Assembly (NCBI GenBank): GCA_963725275.1
Contig: CAVRXS010000003.1
Location: 186,001 to 250,000, forward strand
Length of the DNA: 64,000 nucleotides
From: Bog-756 sp963725275
GTDB lineage: Bacteria; Actinomycetota; Acidimicrobiia; Acidimicrobiales; RAAP-2
Reading direction: 5' to 3'
Shown piece by piece: positions 53,643 through 62,563 of the stretch (position 1 is its first letter; the number at the start of each line of letters is the position of its first letter). A model generated the notes under the pieces. That model saw only the letters and a list, made by a program, of their open reading frames with translations. It ran no database searches and was not told the DNA's origin. The translations under genes were made by a program, and so were the position numbers.

Positions 53643-54452
53643 ATGTTCCATGCCCTCTACCTGCCACCGTTCGGAGAGCTCGCCGATCCACGGGTGATGG
53701 TGGATCTGGCGGTGGCTGCGGAAGAGGCGGGATGGGATGGCATCTTCCTCTGGGACCACATGTGGCGACCCACCGGCGACAACCTCGATGTTGCCGACAC
53801 GTGGATCACCCTTGCCGCCATTGCGACGGTCACCGAGCGCCTGCGGCTCGGACCGACCATCACGCCGCTGTCCCGCCGCCGACCCCAGAAGGTTGCTCGT
53901 GAGGCGGTGACCCTCGATCATCTCTCCGAAGGGCGATTGATCCTGGGGGTGGGTCTGGGCGTGAACACCGGTGGCGAGCTCGAACGATTGGGGGAATGCG
54001 CAGAGGAGGTCGTTCAAGCCGAGCGGCTCGACGAGGCCCTCGAGGTCATTCTCGGACTCTGGTCAGGTGACGAGATCAACCACCACGGTCGGCAATTCAC
54101 GGCAGATCACGTTCGATTTCTGCCGAGGCCGGTCCAACAGCCCCGTATCCCGATTTGGGGGGCGGCCACGGGTACCGGCAGTCCGAAGCCACTTCGCCGC
54201 GCGGCGAAATTGGACGGTCTCTTCCCGGTCAACACCTCCTCCGACCGGCTCGCCAGCATGCTGGACGTCGTTGCCGAAGAACGAGGTTCCTTGGATGACT
54301 TCGACGTTGCGATGCTCGCTGTTCCGGACACCGACCTCCACGCTCTGGAGGGCATGGGGGTTACCTGGGCGATGTGGCCGCCCTACGAGGGAGAGACCTC
54401 GGCGAGCGTTCTCAGGTTTGCGGAAGCCGGTCCGGGAGTCCACAACCCGTAG
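53643..54452 (+). CDS. LLM class F420-dependent oxidoreductase
   Basis: 269 residues: MFHALYLPPFGELADPRVMVDLAVAAEEAGWDGIFLWDHM, LRLGPTITPLSRRRPQKVAREAVTLDHLSEGRLILGVGLG. Short luciferase-like barrel of the TIGR03560-like group; F420 use is inferred. The C-terminal part is shorter than in most relatives. It stands alone. Confidence 0.9.
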   Translation: MFHALYLPPFGELADPRVMVDLAVAAEEAGWDGIFLWDHMWRPTGDNLDVADTWITLAAIATVTERLRLGPTITPLSRRRPQKVAREAVTLDHLSEGRLILGVGLGVNTGGELERLGECAEEVVQAERLDEALEVILGLWSGDEINHHGRQFTADHVRFLPRPVQQPRIPIWGAATGTGSPKPLRRAAKLDGLFPVNTSSDRLASMLDVVAEERGSLDDFDVAMLAVPDTDLHALEGMGVTWAMWPPYEGETSASVLRFAEAGPGVHNP

Positions 54453-54512
54453 CGGCCGAACCGGAGGTCTGTCCGTTTCGGCGACGTCCTCGGGGCCAGT
54501 TCCCCGGCAGCG

Positions 54513-55313
54513 TCACCCTCCTCGGTCGATCCTGCCGCGTAGCGCGAGCAGTGCCATCGACATGCTGAGGAGCCCCAGCCCGGCGAGCGCGGCGAAGCCC
54601 TCAGCGAGGACCCTCGGTTCCCACCCCGTGGTGATCAGCGAGCGCAACGCTCCCAGCAGGTAGGTGATCGGATTGTAGGTAGCGATGGTCGAAAACCAGC
54701 CCGCGAGCGCCTGCTTGGGGACGACGGCATCACTGAGGAAGAAGAGCGGGAAGAAGACGACGAAGGAGGCACTGACCGCGGCCGGGCTGCCGGTCTTCAA
54801 TGCCACGGCGTAGGGGAACCCGGTGAACACCAGACCCCAGAGGGCGGAGAACCCGACGAACGCCAGCACGCCGAGAACGCCGGTGGAGAATCGCACGCCC
54901 ACGCCGAACCCGATGGCGAGGACAGGGATGCACAGCGCCATGATCACGATGACGTCCGCCACCATGAGTCCGAGAAGCAACGCCAGGCGCCGTACGGGCG
55001 TCATGCAGAGGCGGTCGAAGTACCCGCCTTCGATGTCGGTCACCAGGCTCGGCGCTCTGGACATCCCCGTCACGGCGAACGCAATGGCCATGGGGAGGAG
55101 GAAGGCCTTGTAGCTGAACCCGTTGGCACCTCGTTCGAGATTCTCGAGCGCCCCCAGATTGACCGTGTAGAAGAACGCCGGCACGAAGACAGCGGGAAGC
55201 ACAGACGCCGGCTCCCTGGGGATCTGGCGCAACGCCCGCATCGCCACTGTACGGACATCGCGGACAAAGCCCGCCTCACGGCCTCTGATCGGTTCGGACT
55301 GGGTGAGGCTCAC
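54513..55313 (-). CDS. ABC-2 type transporter permease (drug exporter)
   Basis: 266 residues with six membrane segments and the DrrB-like pattern VTDIEGGYFDRLCMTPVRRLALLLG and VVPKQALAGWFSTIATYNPITYLLGALRSL. Partner of the DrrA-like ATPase upstream, whose stop overlaps its start by 4 bases (ATGA-type). Substrate unknown. Confidence 0.92.
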   Translation of the reverse strand: MSLTQSEPIRGREAGFVRDVRTVAMRALRQIPREPASVLPAVFVPAFFYTVNLGALENLERGANGFSYKAFLLPMAIAFAVTGMSRAPSLVTDIEGGYFDRLCMTPVRRLALLLGLMVADVIVIMALCIPVLAIGFGVGVRFSTGVLGVLAFVGFSALWGLVFTGFPYAVALKTGSPAAVSASFVVFFPLFFLSDAVVPKQALAGWFSTIATYNPITYLLGALRSLITTGWEPRVLAEGFAALAGLGLLSMSMALLALRGRIDRGG

Positions 55314-56326
55314 TGCCTCATGCCTTCCACCCCGATGTTCGATCCGGTCAGTTCCCTGAACACGTCGTCGAGAGTCGGCGTCCTGAGCGTGAGGCTACGC
55401 ATTTGAACCCCCGAGCTGGCGAGCTCCACCGCCACCGGACCGATCGCGGTCGACCCGTTCGGGGTGCTCACGATGACCCTCCCGTCCTCTACTGAGACGG
55501 CGTCGACCACCTCGAGGCGTCGGAGCCGATCGAGCGCCCCGGGGTCGGCATCTTCGGTCTCCACCACGATCAGATCGGCTCCGATCGAGCGCTTGAGCTC
55601 TTCGGGTGGCCCCTCGGCGACGAGCCGACCCCGGGCGATGATCCCCACGCGATCTGCAAGGACATCGGCCTCCTCGAGATACTGGGTGGTGAGAAAGATC
55701 GTGATCCCAAGGTCTGTGTTGAGCCGGCGCACCTCATCCCACACGTGTGCCCTGCTCTCGGGGTCCAAGCCCGTCGTCGGTTCGTCCAGGAAGAGGACCT
55801 CGGGGTTGTGCACCAACGCGGCAGCGAGATCGAGCCTGCGCTTCATCCCTCCGGAATACGTCGCGATGCGCCGATCGATCGCGGAACCGATGTCGACGAG
55901 ATCGAGGACCTCACCGAGGCGGCTGCGGATCTCTGCAGGGCGCAACCCGTAGAGACGACCTTGGAGCACGAGCAGTTCGCGACCCGTCTGACGCTGATCC
56001 AGCGCCGCGTCCTGCAGGGCCACACCGATGCGCACCCGCACCTCCCGCGGCTCCTCGACCACATCACAACCCGCAACGAATGCGAGGCCGGCACTCGGAC
56101 GCAGCAGTGTGCAGAGCACCCGGATCAGCGTCGACTTCCCCGCCCCGTTCGGCCCGAGGAAGCCGTAGATCTCACCCTGTTCGACCTCGAGATCGATCCC
56201 GTCGACGGCCACGGTCGAGTCGTAGCGTCGGACGAGCCCCCTGGTCAGGACGGCCGGCGACTCGCTCCCCGGAAGAATGGCCGAAGTGCCGTCGATGAGC
56301 GATCCGTACTGCTTCAGATCTGTCAT
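55310..56326 (-). CDS. DrrA-like ABC transporter ATP-binding protein
   Basis: 338 residues. Walker A GPNGAGKSTLIR, signature YSGGMKRRLDLAAALV, Walker B VLFLDEPTTGLDPESR, then the DrrA-type C-terminal domain VVETEDADPGALDRLRRLEVVDAVSVEDG. Exports an unknown lipophilic compound with the permease. Its start codon lies in a palindrome that is the likely TetR operator. Confidence 0.95.
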   Translation of the reverse strand: MTDLKQYGSLIDGTSAILPGSESPAVLTRGLVRRYDSTVAVDGIDLEVEQGEIYGFLGPNGAGKSTLIRVLCTLLRPSAGLAFVAGCDVVEEPREVRVRIGVALQDAALDQRQTGRELLVLQGRLYGLRPAEIRSRLGEVLDLVDIGSAIDRRIATYSGGMKRRLDLAAALVHNPEVLFLDEPTTGLDPESRAHVWDEVRRLNTDLGITIFLTTQYLEEADVLADRVGIIARGRLVAEGPPEELKRSIGADLIVVETEDADPGALDRLRRLEVVDAVSVEDGRVIVSTPNGSTAIGPVAVELASSGVQMRSLTLRTPTLDDVFRELTGSNIGVEGMRQ

Positions 56327-56338
56327 ACTGTTCAGTAT
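56325..56338. promoter_or_regulatory. palindrome between the DrrAB-like genes and tetR
   Basis: ATACTG-TT-CAGTAT forms perfect 6-base arms. It overlaps the ATPase start codon and lies 28 bases before the TetR start. Position and symmetry fit a TetR operator controlling both directions. Confidence 0.65.
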
Positions 56339-56365
56339 CCACTATCCTTGCTGGTAGCACAACCC

Positions 56366-56974
56366 ATGGCCATCGAACCCCTCACCCCAGAGCGCCGGCG
56401 ACAGCAGACCCGCGACTACCTCCTCCAAGCGGCCGCGCAGGTCTTCGCCGAGCGTGGGTTCCACGGGGCCTCCCTCGACGAGGTCGCGGCGGTCGCCGGC
56501 TTCACCAAGGGAGCTGTCTACTCGAATTTCAAGAGCAAAGAGGACCTGTTCCTGGCGTTGCTCGAGTCGGAGTACCAACGCGAGCTCGCCAAAGTCCGAA
56601 CCACCCTGGAGACCGCTGACGGGCCCCCCGATGCCCACCTCTCGGAGTTCGTCACGCTGATCCAGGATCAATTCAATTCCTCCGGGAACTGGTCGGTCCT
56701 CTTCGAGGAGTTCTTCCTCTACGCCATGCGCAATACCGCGGCACGCGACAAGCTGGCCGCGCTCGACAATCTCGATGTCGACTCCCTCGCCGAGATCATC
56801 CAAGGTGAACGCGAGAGGCACGGGATCGAGATCACTGAACCGGCGAGACACGCCGCCCGAATCGTCGTCGCCCTCATGCGCGGCATCAGCACGATGCGGG
56901 CCATCGATCCCGACGCCGTCGACGAGGCGTTCCTGGAGACGGTGATGACCTTCGTGGCGCGGGCCATGATGTAA
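56366..56974 (+). CDS. TetR family transcriptional regulator
   Basis: 202 residues from ATG 56366. The DNA-binding domain is RDYLLQAAAQVFAERGFHGASLDEVAAVAGFTKGAVYSNFKSKEDLFLALLES. The ligand domain has a C-terminal helix ending TFVARAMM. Divergent from the DrrAB-like exporter; it should be its repressor and respond to the exported compound (inferred). Confidence 0.93.
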   Translation: MAIEPLTPERRRQQTRDYLLQAAAQVFAERGFHGASLDEVAAVAGFTKGAVYSNFKSKEDLFLALLESEYQRELAKVRTTLETADGPPDAHLSEFVTLIQDQFNSSGNWSVLFEEFFLYAMRNTAARDKLAALDNLDVDSLAEIIQGERERHGIEITEPARHAARIVVALMRGISTMRAIDPDAVDEAFLETVMTFVARAMM

Positions 56975-57004
56975 GGCGTTCGCCGCCCCCGGCTGGGGCG
57001 GGAT

Positions 57005-57271
57005 TCAGGAATCGGGGATCGAGCCGCGCCGCCCATGGGCCATCACGGCTCGCCGAGACGCCGAAGACATGATGGACGAGCGAGACCGCTCCGACAGCAA
57101 GCACAGCACCGACAGTGCAGAGCCGACCGAGAGCACCGACCCGAACGAGCCGATCGACCCCACCGACAACGCCGAGCCGACGGACCCGATCGACAGGACC
57201 GAGTTCTTGGATCCGATGCTCAACAGCGAGCTCTCCGACCACAGCGACCAGCGGCTCGACCCTGTCATCAT
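57005..57271 (-). CDS. small protein with serine at every third residue
   Basis: 88 residues. From residue 6 to 72 Ser occupies every third position (22 of 23; Cys at 57), between hydrophobic and Gly residues (SLLSIGSKNSVLSIGSVGS and so on). The C-terminal part is basic. I have met similar Ser-x-x repeat proteins in actinobacteria without known function. It begins 14 bases after the MFS stop on the same strand, so it is probably co-expressed with that exporter. The opposite strand has an Asp/Thr-rich frame that is not a gene. Confidence 0.6.
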   Translation of the reverse strand: MMTGSSRWSLWSESSLLSIGSKNSVLSIGSVGSALSVGSIGSFGSVLSVGSALSVLCLLSERSRSSIMSSASRRAVMAHGRRGSIPDS

Positions 57272-57285
57272 CCAGTTCTACCTCG

Positions 57286-58806
57286 TCACTCGGCTGGACG
57301 CCCAGCCAGGACCGACACAGACCCGAGGCCTTCACTGTCCTCACCAGCGGGTTCGCTGTCCGGGGACAGCAGGATCCGGGCACTCCGGCGGCGAGGAGGT
57401 CCGACGATGACGGCGAGTGCCAAGAGCAGGGCGATCGTCGAGCCGGTGAGAGCCGACGAGACCCCGTGTGCGATGAGATCGGCTGTCGAGGCCCGGGGGA
57501 TCCGGGTTGACGAGACGAAGATGGTCGTCATCACCGCGATACCCATGCACCCACCGACCTGGTGGAACACGTTGACGAGCCCGGAGGCAGCCCCTGCATC
57601 GTCATCGGGGACGCCGGTGATGGCCCGGCTGGTCAGGGTGATGAACGCGATCCCGGCACCGACCCCCAGGAGGAGCAACGGCAGTGCGATCCCGCCGACA
57701 TAGCTCGTCTGGGCAGAGAGCCTGCTGAGCCAGCCCATCCCGACGGCAGCGAGCACCACGCCCCCGATGAGGAGACGCCTCGTGCCGACCCTCGGCGCGA
57801 GCCTCGGGACCACGCGGGACATGGCAAACATGAGCGCGGTCATCGGCAGGAAGGCGAAGCCCGCTTCGACGGCGCTGAAGCCGAGAACCGCTTGGAAGTA
57901 CTGGGTCAGGAAGAAGAACGACGAGAACATCCCGGCCACCAGGAGCAGTCGTCCGATCGACGCCTGGGTGCGCTCCCAGGCAGCGAAGAACCGGAGCGGC
58001 ATCATCGGGTGCCGGGCCCGCATCTCGATCAGGACCAACACACCGAGCAGCACCACCCCGATCACGAACGAGGCAACCGCGAGCAGGTCGGTCCAACCCG
58101 CCGATGCAACCCTGACGAAGCCGAACACGATGGCGAACATGCCGAGAGACCCGGCGACGGCGCCCGCAACGTCAAAGCTCTTCGTATCGCGCGGGGTCTC
58201 TGGCAGGTAGCGGGGAGCGAGCGAGACCGCAGCCACGCCGATGGGCACGTTGATGAACAGACCCCATCGCCACGAGAGCCAGCTGGTGAGCATCCCGCCG
58301 AGCACGATCCCGACGCTTCCGGCTGCACCACTGATGGCTCCGTAGAGACTCACCGCACGCAGCCTCGCCGGTCCCTCCTCGAAGGTCACCATGAGAAGGG
58401 TGAGCGTCGCGGGCACCGCAACTGCCGCGGCGACCCCCTGGAGAGTGCGGGCACCGATCAGCCAGGCCGGTGACTGGGCAAGCCCACCGAGGAGTGAGGC
58501 CAGCGTGAACACGGAGAGCCCGGCCACGAAGACCCGTCGGCGCCCCAGGATGTCCCCGGCCCGGGCGCCCAGCAGGAGGAGCCCTCCGAAGGGGAGCATG
58601 TAGGCCGTTTGCACCCAGGAGAGCCCACTCGGCGAGAAACCGAGGGCCCGATGGATGGTCGGAAGGGCGGTGATCACGACCGATGCGTCCAGGACGGCCA
58701 TGAGTTGCGCAGCGAGAATGATGGCGAGGACGATCGCCGGCGAACGCCCCGCTGCCGGATCCGGTGTCCTGGGAGTCGTCGCCGCTGGAGCAAGGGAAAT
58801 CGACAT
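57286..58806 (-). CDS. MFS drug exporter (DHA2, EmrB/QacA type)
   Basis: 506 residues with about 14 membrane segments. Motif C-like AQLMAVLDASVVITALPTIHRALG, motif A LLGARAGDILGRRRVFVAGL and TLQGVAAAVAVPATLTLLM. Expels lipophilic or cationic compounds with protons. The divergent TetR gene and the operator between them indicate substrate-induced expression. Confidence 0.93.
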   Translation of the reverse strand: MSISLAPAATTPRTPDPAAGRSPAIVLAIILAAQLMAVLDASVVITALPTIHRALGFSPSGLSWVQTAYMLPFGGLLLLGARAGDILGRRRVFVAGLSVFTLASLLGGLAQSPAWLIGARTLQGVAAAVAVPATLTLLMVTFEEGPARLRAVSLYGAISGAAGSVGIVLGGMLTSWLSWRWGLFINVPIGVAAVSLAPRYLPETPRDTKSFDVAGAVAGSLGMFAIVFGFVRVASAGWTDLLAVASFVIGVVLLGVLVLIEMRARHPMMPLRFFAAWERTQASIGRLLLVAGMFSSFFFLTQYFQAVLGFSAVEAGFAFLPMTALMFAMSRVVPRLAPRVGTRRLLIGGVVLAAVGMGWLSRLSAQTSYVGGIALPLLLLGVGAGIAFITLTSRAITGVPDDDAGAASGLVNVFHQVGGCMGIAVMTTIFVSSTRIPRASTADLIAHGVSSALTGSTIALLLALAVIVGPPRRRSARILLSPDSEPAGEDSEGLGSVSVLAGRPAE

Positions 58807-58863
58807 CGAAGTCCTTTCTTCCCCACCGGGGAAGGGGTAAAGTGGAGGTACCCCTCCGATAGT

Positions 58864-58883
58864 AACGGAGGGTAGCCTCCGTT
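58864..58883. promoter_or_regulatory. TetR-type operator between MFS and tetR genes
   Basis: AACGGAGG-GTAG-CCTCCGTT gives perfect 8-base arms around 4 bases. A further CCCTCCG arm lies at 58852-58858. The layout is the common actinobacterial TetR operator. It lies 15 bases before the TetR start and 58 bases before the exporter start. Confidence 0.8.
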
Positions 58884-58897
58884 TGCAAGCGAGATCC

Positions 58898-59509
58898 ATG
58901 AATGACCCGATGAGCAGCACAGAATCCGTACCAGGGGTGCTGGCACGGCGCCCCCAGCGTGCCGACGCCCGCCGCAACTACGAACGGCTCGTCGCCGTGG
59001 CTCGTGACACCTTCGCCACCGAGGGGGTCTCGACGTCGCTGGAGGAGATCGCCCGCAAGGCCGGTGTCGGAATCGGGACCCTCTACCGGCACTTCCCGAC
59101 CCGCCAGGACCTCCTGGAGAGCGTCTACGCAGACGACGTCGACCTCGTCTGCCGTGCGGCCGACGAGGTCGCGAGCCTCTCCCCCTGGGACGCGCTGGCC
59201 ACCTGGCTGCACCGGCTCGTCGTCTACCTCGCGACCAAACGCGCACTGGCAGAAGCCGTCAACTTCCAGTCCGAGCTCTTCAGGAGCGGCCGGGCCTCGG
59301 TGCACGAGGCCGGCGAGAAGCTCCTCCGTCGCGCGCAGGATGCCGGGGAAGCTCGCCAGGAGGTGACCTTCGACGACGTGCTGCGTCTCCTGGCGGGAAC
59401 CACCATGATCGAGTTCGTCGATCCGGGGCAATGTGAACGGGTCCTCGACATGGCGCTCGACGGGATCCGTCACCAGTGGGCCCACGACCGTCGCGCCCCG
59501 TCTGGCTGA
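58898..59509 (+). CDS. TetR family transcriptional regulator
   Basis: 203 residues from ATG 58898. HTH: RLVAVARDTFATEGVSTSLEEIARKAGVGIGTLYRHFPTRQDLLESVY. A C-terminal TetR_C domain follows. It should repress the divergent MFS exporter and itself through the operator. Confidence 0.94.
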   Translation: MNDPMSSTESVPGVLARRPQRADARRNYERLVAVARDTFATEGVSTSLEEIARKAGVGIGTLYRHFPTRQDLLESVYADDVDLVCRAADEVASLSPWDALATWLHRLVVYLATKRALAEAVNFQSELFRSGRASVHEAGEKLLRRAQDAGEARQEVTFDDVLRLLAGTTMIEFVDPGQCERVLDMALDGIRHQWAHDRRAPSG

Positions 59510-59547
59510 CCCTCCGGGCCGCACGAGGGACCTGGCAGACTGCACTG

Positions 59548-60432
59548 ATGGAAGTCCATCTCGTGGACGGCACGTACGAGCTCTTCCGCCACTTCTTCGG
59601 ACAGCCACCTCGGGCCGCGGACGACGGAAGCGAGATCGGAGCCGCCCGGGGTGTGGTGCTCACGATCCTCGGGATGCTGAGCGACGGTGCGACCCACATC
59701 GGGGTCGCCACCGACCACGTCATCGAATCGTTCCGCAACGACCTGTGGCCCGGCTACAAGACCGGTGCCGGCATCGCCCCCGAGCTTCGGGCCCAGTTCG
59801 AGGTCGTCGAGGAAGCCGTCGCCTCGCTGGGTGTCGCGCTCTGGCCGATGGTCGAGCTCGAGGCGGACGATGCCCTCGCTTCGGCGGCGTCGGTGGCGGC
59901 GAGCGATCCGGGTGTCGAGCGGGTGGTCATCTGCACGCCCGACAAGGACCTGGCGCAGTGCGTGGTCGGCAAGCGGGTCGTCCAACTCGACCGCCGAAGC
60001 GGGACGATCAGCGACGAGGACGGCGTCTGGGCCAAATTCGGGGTCGCTCCCCGGTCGATCCCCGATTGGCTCGCGCTGGTCGGGGACTCGGCGGACGGGT
60101 TTCCCGGGTTGGCCGGGTGGGGTCGGCGGTCGGCATCGACGGTCCTCGCCCACTACGGCAGCTTCGACGATGTGCCTGACGGCATCGACGCCTGGGATCC
60201 CGACGTACGGCGGGCGGTGCGAGGCGCTGCCAAGCTGGCAGAACGACTGGCGGGTGAGCGTGAGCAGGCCGAGCTGTTCCGAGTGCTGGCAACCCTCCGT
60301 CTGGATCCCTCAGTGCTGCAAGGGGTCGGTTCGCTCGAGTGGCGCGGACCGGACGAGCGCTTCGAGGCGGTCTGCGCGTACTTCCGGGACCCGTCGCTCG
60401 CCGAGCGCGCCGCGGCCATGCGCAGGGGCTGA
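59548..60432 (+). CDS. 5'-3' exonuclease (FEN/PolA N-domain type)
   Basis: 294 residues. VHLVDGTYELFRHFFG at the N-terminus, YKTGAGIAPELRAQF (arch), VELEADDALASAASVAA and CTPDKDLAQCV (metal-binding Asp), then the helix-3-turn IPDWLALVGDSADGFPGLAGWGRRSASTVLAHYG. The FEN-like nuclease without polymerase domains removes RNA primers or flaps. It lies convergent to a ligase gene and near a polymerase domain, suggesting joint repair work. Confidence 0.9.
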   Translation: MEVHLVDGTYELFRHFFGQPPRAADDGSEIGAARGVVLTILGMLSDGATHIGVATDHVIESFRNDLWPGYKTGAGIAPELRAQFEVVEEAVASLGVALWPMVELEADDALASAASVAASDPGVERVVICTPDKDLAQCVVGKRVVQLDRRSGTISDEDGVWAKFGVAPRSIPDWLALVGDSADGFPGLAGWGRRSASTVLAHYGSFDDVPDGIDAWDPDVRRAVRGAAKLAERLAGEREQAELFRVLATLRLDPSVLQGVGSLEWRGPDERFEAVCAYFRDPSLAERAAAMRRG

Positions 60433-60441
60433 CGTCCGAGG

Positions 60442-61503
60442 TCACCCCTTGGTGGAGAAGACGTCGTCGAGCTCGGTCGGGACCGGGGTGTCGAGCTGCG
60501 CGTACACGCACGAGTCCGGCTGGCGGTCGGGACGCCACCGGACGAACGAGGTGGCATGGCGGAAGCGGTCCCCTTGAAGGTGGTCGTAGGCCACCTCGGC
60601 GACCAGTTCGGGCCGCAACGGCTCCCAACTCAGGTCCTTTCCACCGCTCCACCGGCTCTGCCCCCCCGGAACGCGACCGACCGGCGTGTCTGCGGGCTGC
60701 CACGGGTGTGACGCGAGGGCGTTGTCACGGTACGGCTCGAGCTGCCCGACGAACTCCTCCCGCCGCGCCGCACTGAACCCAGAGGCGACACCGACGTGGT
60801 GGAGGACCCCGTGGTCATCGAAGAGTCCGAGGAGGAGTGACCCGACCACGCCGCCCACCTTGTGCCATCGGAAGCCGCCGACCACGCAATCGGCGGTGCG
60901 TTCGTGCTTCACCTTGAGCATGACCCGCTTGTCGGGCTGGTAGCGCAGGTCGCCGGCCTTGACGACCACCCCGTCGAGTCCGGCACCCTCGAATCGGGAG
61001 AACCAGTCACGGGCCACATCGAGCCGGGTGGTCACGGGCGTGATGTGGATCGGGGGCCGGACCTTCCGAAGCGCCTTCTCGAGCGCCTCGCGCCGAACGG
61101 AGAACGGCTCGTCCAGGAAACTCACGTCACCCAGGGCGAGCAGGTCGAAGGCCACGAACGACGCTGGCGTCGACTTCGAGAGGAGCTCGACCCGTGACGC
61201 GGCGGGATGGATCCGCTGCGAGAGCGCATCGAAATCGAGACCGGTCGGCCCCGCGATCACGATCTCACCGTCGAGCACACAGCGTTCCGGCACAGCGGTC
61301 AGCAACGAGGTGACCAGCTCGGGGAAGTAGCGGGTGAGGGGCTTCTCGTTACGGCTCCCGAGAACGACGTCGTCACCATCCCGGAAGACGATGCAGCGGA
61401 ACCCGTCCCACTTCGGCTCGTAGAAGAGACCGTCTCCCTCGGGCAGGGTCCGGGACAGCTTGGCCAGCATCGGCGGGACGGGGGGCACCACGGGAAGCGT
61501 CAC
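60442..61503 (-). CDS. ATP-dependent DNA ligase (LigC-like)
   Basis: 353 residues. The nucleotidyl Lys31 lies in EPKWDGFRCIVF, followed by VLDGEIVIAG, FVAFDLLALGDVSFLDEPFSVRREALEKAL, FEGAGLDGVVVKAGDLRYQPDKRVMLKVKHERTADCVVGGF. The size matches the stand-alone ligases LigC of mycobacterial NHEJ. The OB domain follows and no 3'-phosphoesterase or polymerase domain is fused. Confidence 0.93.
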   Translation of the reverse strand: MTLPVVPPVPPMLAKLSRTLPEGDGLFYEPKWDGFRCIVFRDGDDVVLGSRNEKPLTRYFPELVTSLLTAVPERCVLDGEIVIAGPTGLDFDALSQRIHPAASRVELLSKSTPASFVAFDLLALGDVSFLDEPFSVRREALEKALRKVRPPIHITPVTTRLDVARDWFSRFEGAGLDGVVVKAGDLRYQPDKRVMLKVKHERTADCVVGGFRWHKVGGVVGSLLLGLFDDHGVLHHVGVASGFSAARREEFVGQLEPYRDNALASHPWQPADTPVGRVPGGQSRWSGGKDLSWEPLRPELVAEVAYDHLQGDRFRHATSFVRWRPDRQPDSCVYAQLDTPVPTELDDVFSTKG

Positions 61504-61546
61504 CGGCCAATGCTACCTGGGGCGCCAGCTGCGGCACCGGTGCTCC

Positions 61547-62560
61547 CTACGCGGCGTGGCCGGTCGTCCAGGCGAGGAATTCGTCGAGCGGTCGGGTGTT
61601 CATGATCCGGTCGACCGGCACGCCCGCGACGGCGGCCTTCTCGCAACCGTGGCGTTGCCATTCGAGTTGTCCTGGCGCGTGGGCGTCGGTGTCGACCACC
61701 ACCAGACAGCCGAGCGAGAGCGCGAGAGCGAGCAGCGGCTCGGGAGGGTCGAGTCGTTCGGGCCTGGAGTTGATCTCGACTGCCGTACCGGTGCGGGCGC
61801 ATGCGCCGAAGACGGCCTCCGCGTCGAAGGTCGACTCCGGACGACCGCGTCCGACCAGGATCCTGCCCGTACAGTGGCCCAGGATGTCGGTGTGCGGGCT
61901 CTCGATGGCGCGCAGCATCCGTGTGGTCATCCCGGGTGCCTCCATCCGGAGTTTCGAATGCACGCTGGCCACGACCACATCCAGCTGTGCGAGCAACTCC
62001 TCGTCCTGATCGAGCGAACCGTCTTCGAGGATGTCCACCTCGATACCGGTCAGGATGCGGAACGGCGCGAGCTCGGAATTCAGCTCGGCAACCCGCTCGA
62101 GCTGCTCGCGCAGCCGGGTCGCGTCGAGCCCATGGGCGACGGTGAGCCGGGGACTGTGGTCGGTCAGCGCCCAGTAGTGGTGGCCGAGCTCCCTGGCCGC
62201 TTCGGCCATCTCGCGGATCGGACTCCCGCCGTCCGACCAGTCCGAGTGGCTGTGGCAGTCTCCTTGCAGCCGCTTGCGCACCGTCGCGGCAGCGTCGCTC
62301 ATCGCCGGTGGGTCGACCGCTTCGAGCTTGGCGAGATACGCCGGTGTGGATCCGCCGGCAGCCTCGGTGATCACCTGTGCGCTCGTCTTTCCGATACCGG
62401 GGATCCGCTGGAGGCGGGCCGGGGCCATTCCCGCCAGCTCGTCGACCGAAATGTCGCCCACGGCCGCGGCAGCGGTCCGGAACGCCCGCACCTTGTAGGA
62501 CTCCGCCCCGTCGCGCTCGAGCAGGTACGCGATGCGACGCAGCGCCGTCACCGGATCCAT
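61547..62560 (-). CDS. helix-hairpin-helix plus PHP domain protein (PolX-related, no polymerase palm)
   Basis: 337 residues. N-terminal HhH/8-kDa-like part (RIAYLLERDGAESYKVRAFRTAAAAV, IPGIGKTSAQVITEA), then a PHP phosphoesterase domain with DCHSHSDWSDGGSPI (His103, His105), LTDHSPR, ILTGIEVDIL, VVASVHSKLR, DILGHCTGRIL, VVDTDAHAPG. PolX enzymes have a polymerase palm before this; here it is missing. A metal-dependent DNA 3'-end processing role is possible (inferred). Confidence 0.85.
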   Translation of the reverse strand: MDPVTALRRIAYLLERDGAESYKVRAFRTAAAAVGDISVDELAGMAPARLQRIPGIGKTSAQVITEAAGGSTPAYLAKLEAVDPPAMSDAAATVRKRLQGDCHSHSDWSDGGSPIREMAEAARELGHHYWALTDHSPRLTVAHGLDATRLREQLERVAELNSELAPFRILTGIEVDILEDGSLDQDEELLAQLDVVVASVHSKLRMEAPGMTTRMLRAIESPHTDILGHCTGRILVGRGRPESTFDAEAVFGACARTGTAVEINSRPERLDPPEPLLALALSLGCLVVVDTDAHAPGQLEWQRHGCEKAAVAGVPVDRIMNTRPLDEFLAWTTGHAA

Positions 62561-62563
62561 TGC

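Noticed and set aside
57069..57410. Plus-strand frame rich in Asp, Thr and Pro (DPTDNAEPTDPIDRTEF)
   Set aside because: It is the reverse complement of the 9-base Ser-x-x repeat on the minus strand and ends in an unrelated tail. The minus frame is the likelier gene because it follows the MFS gene.
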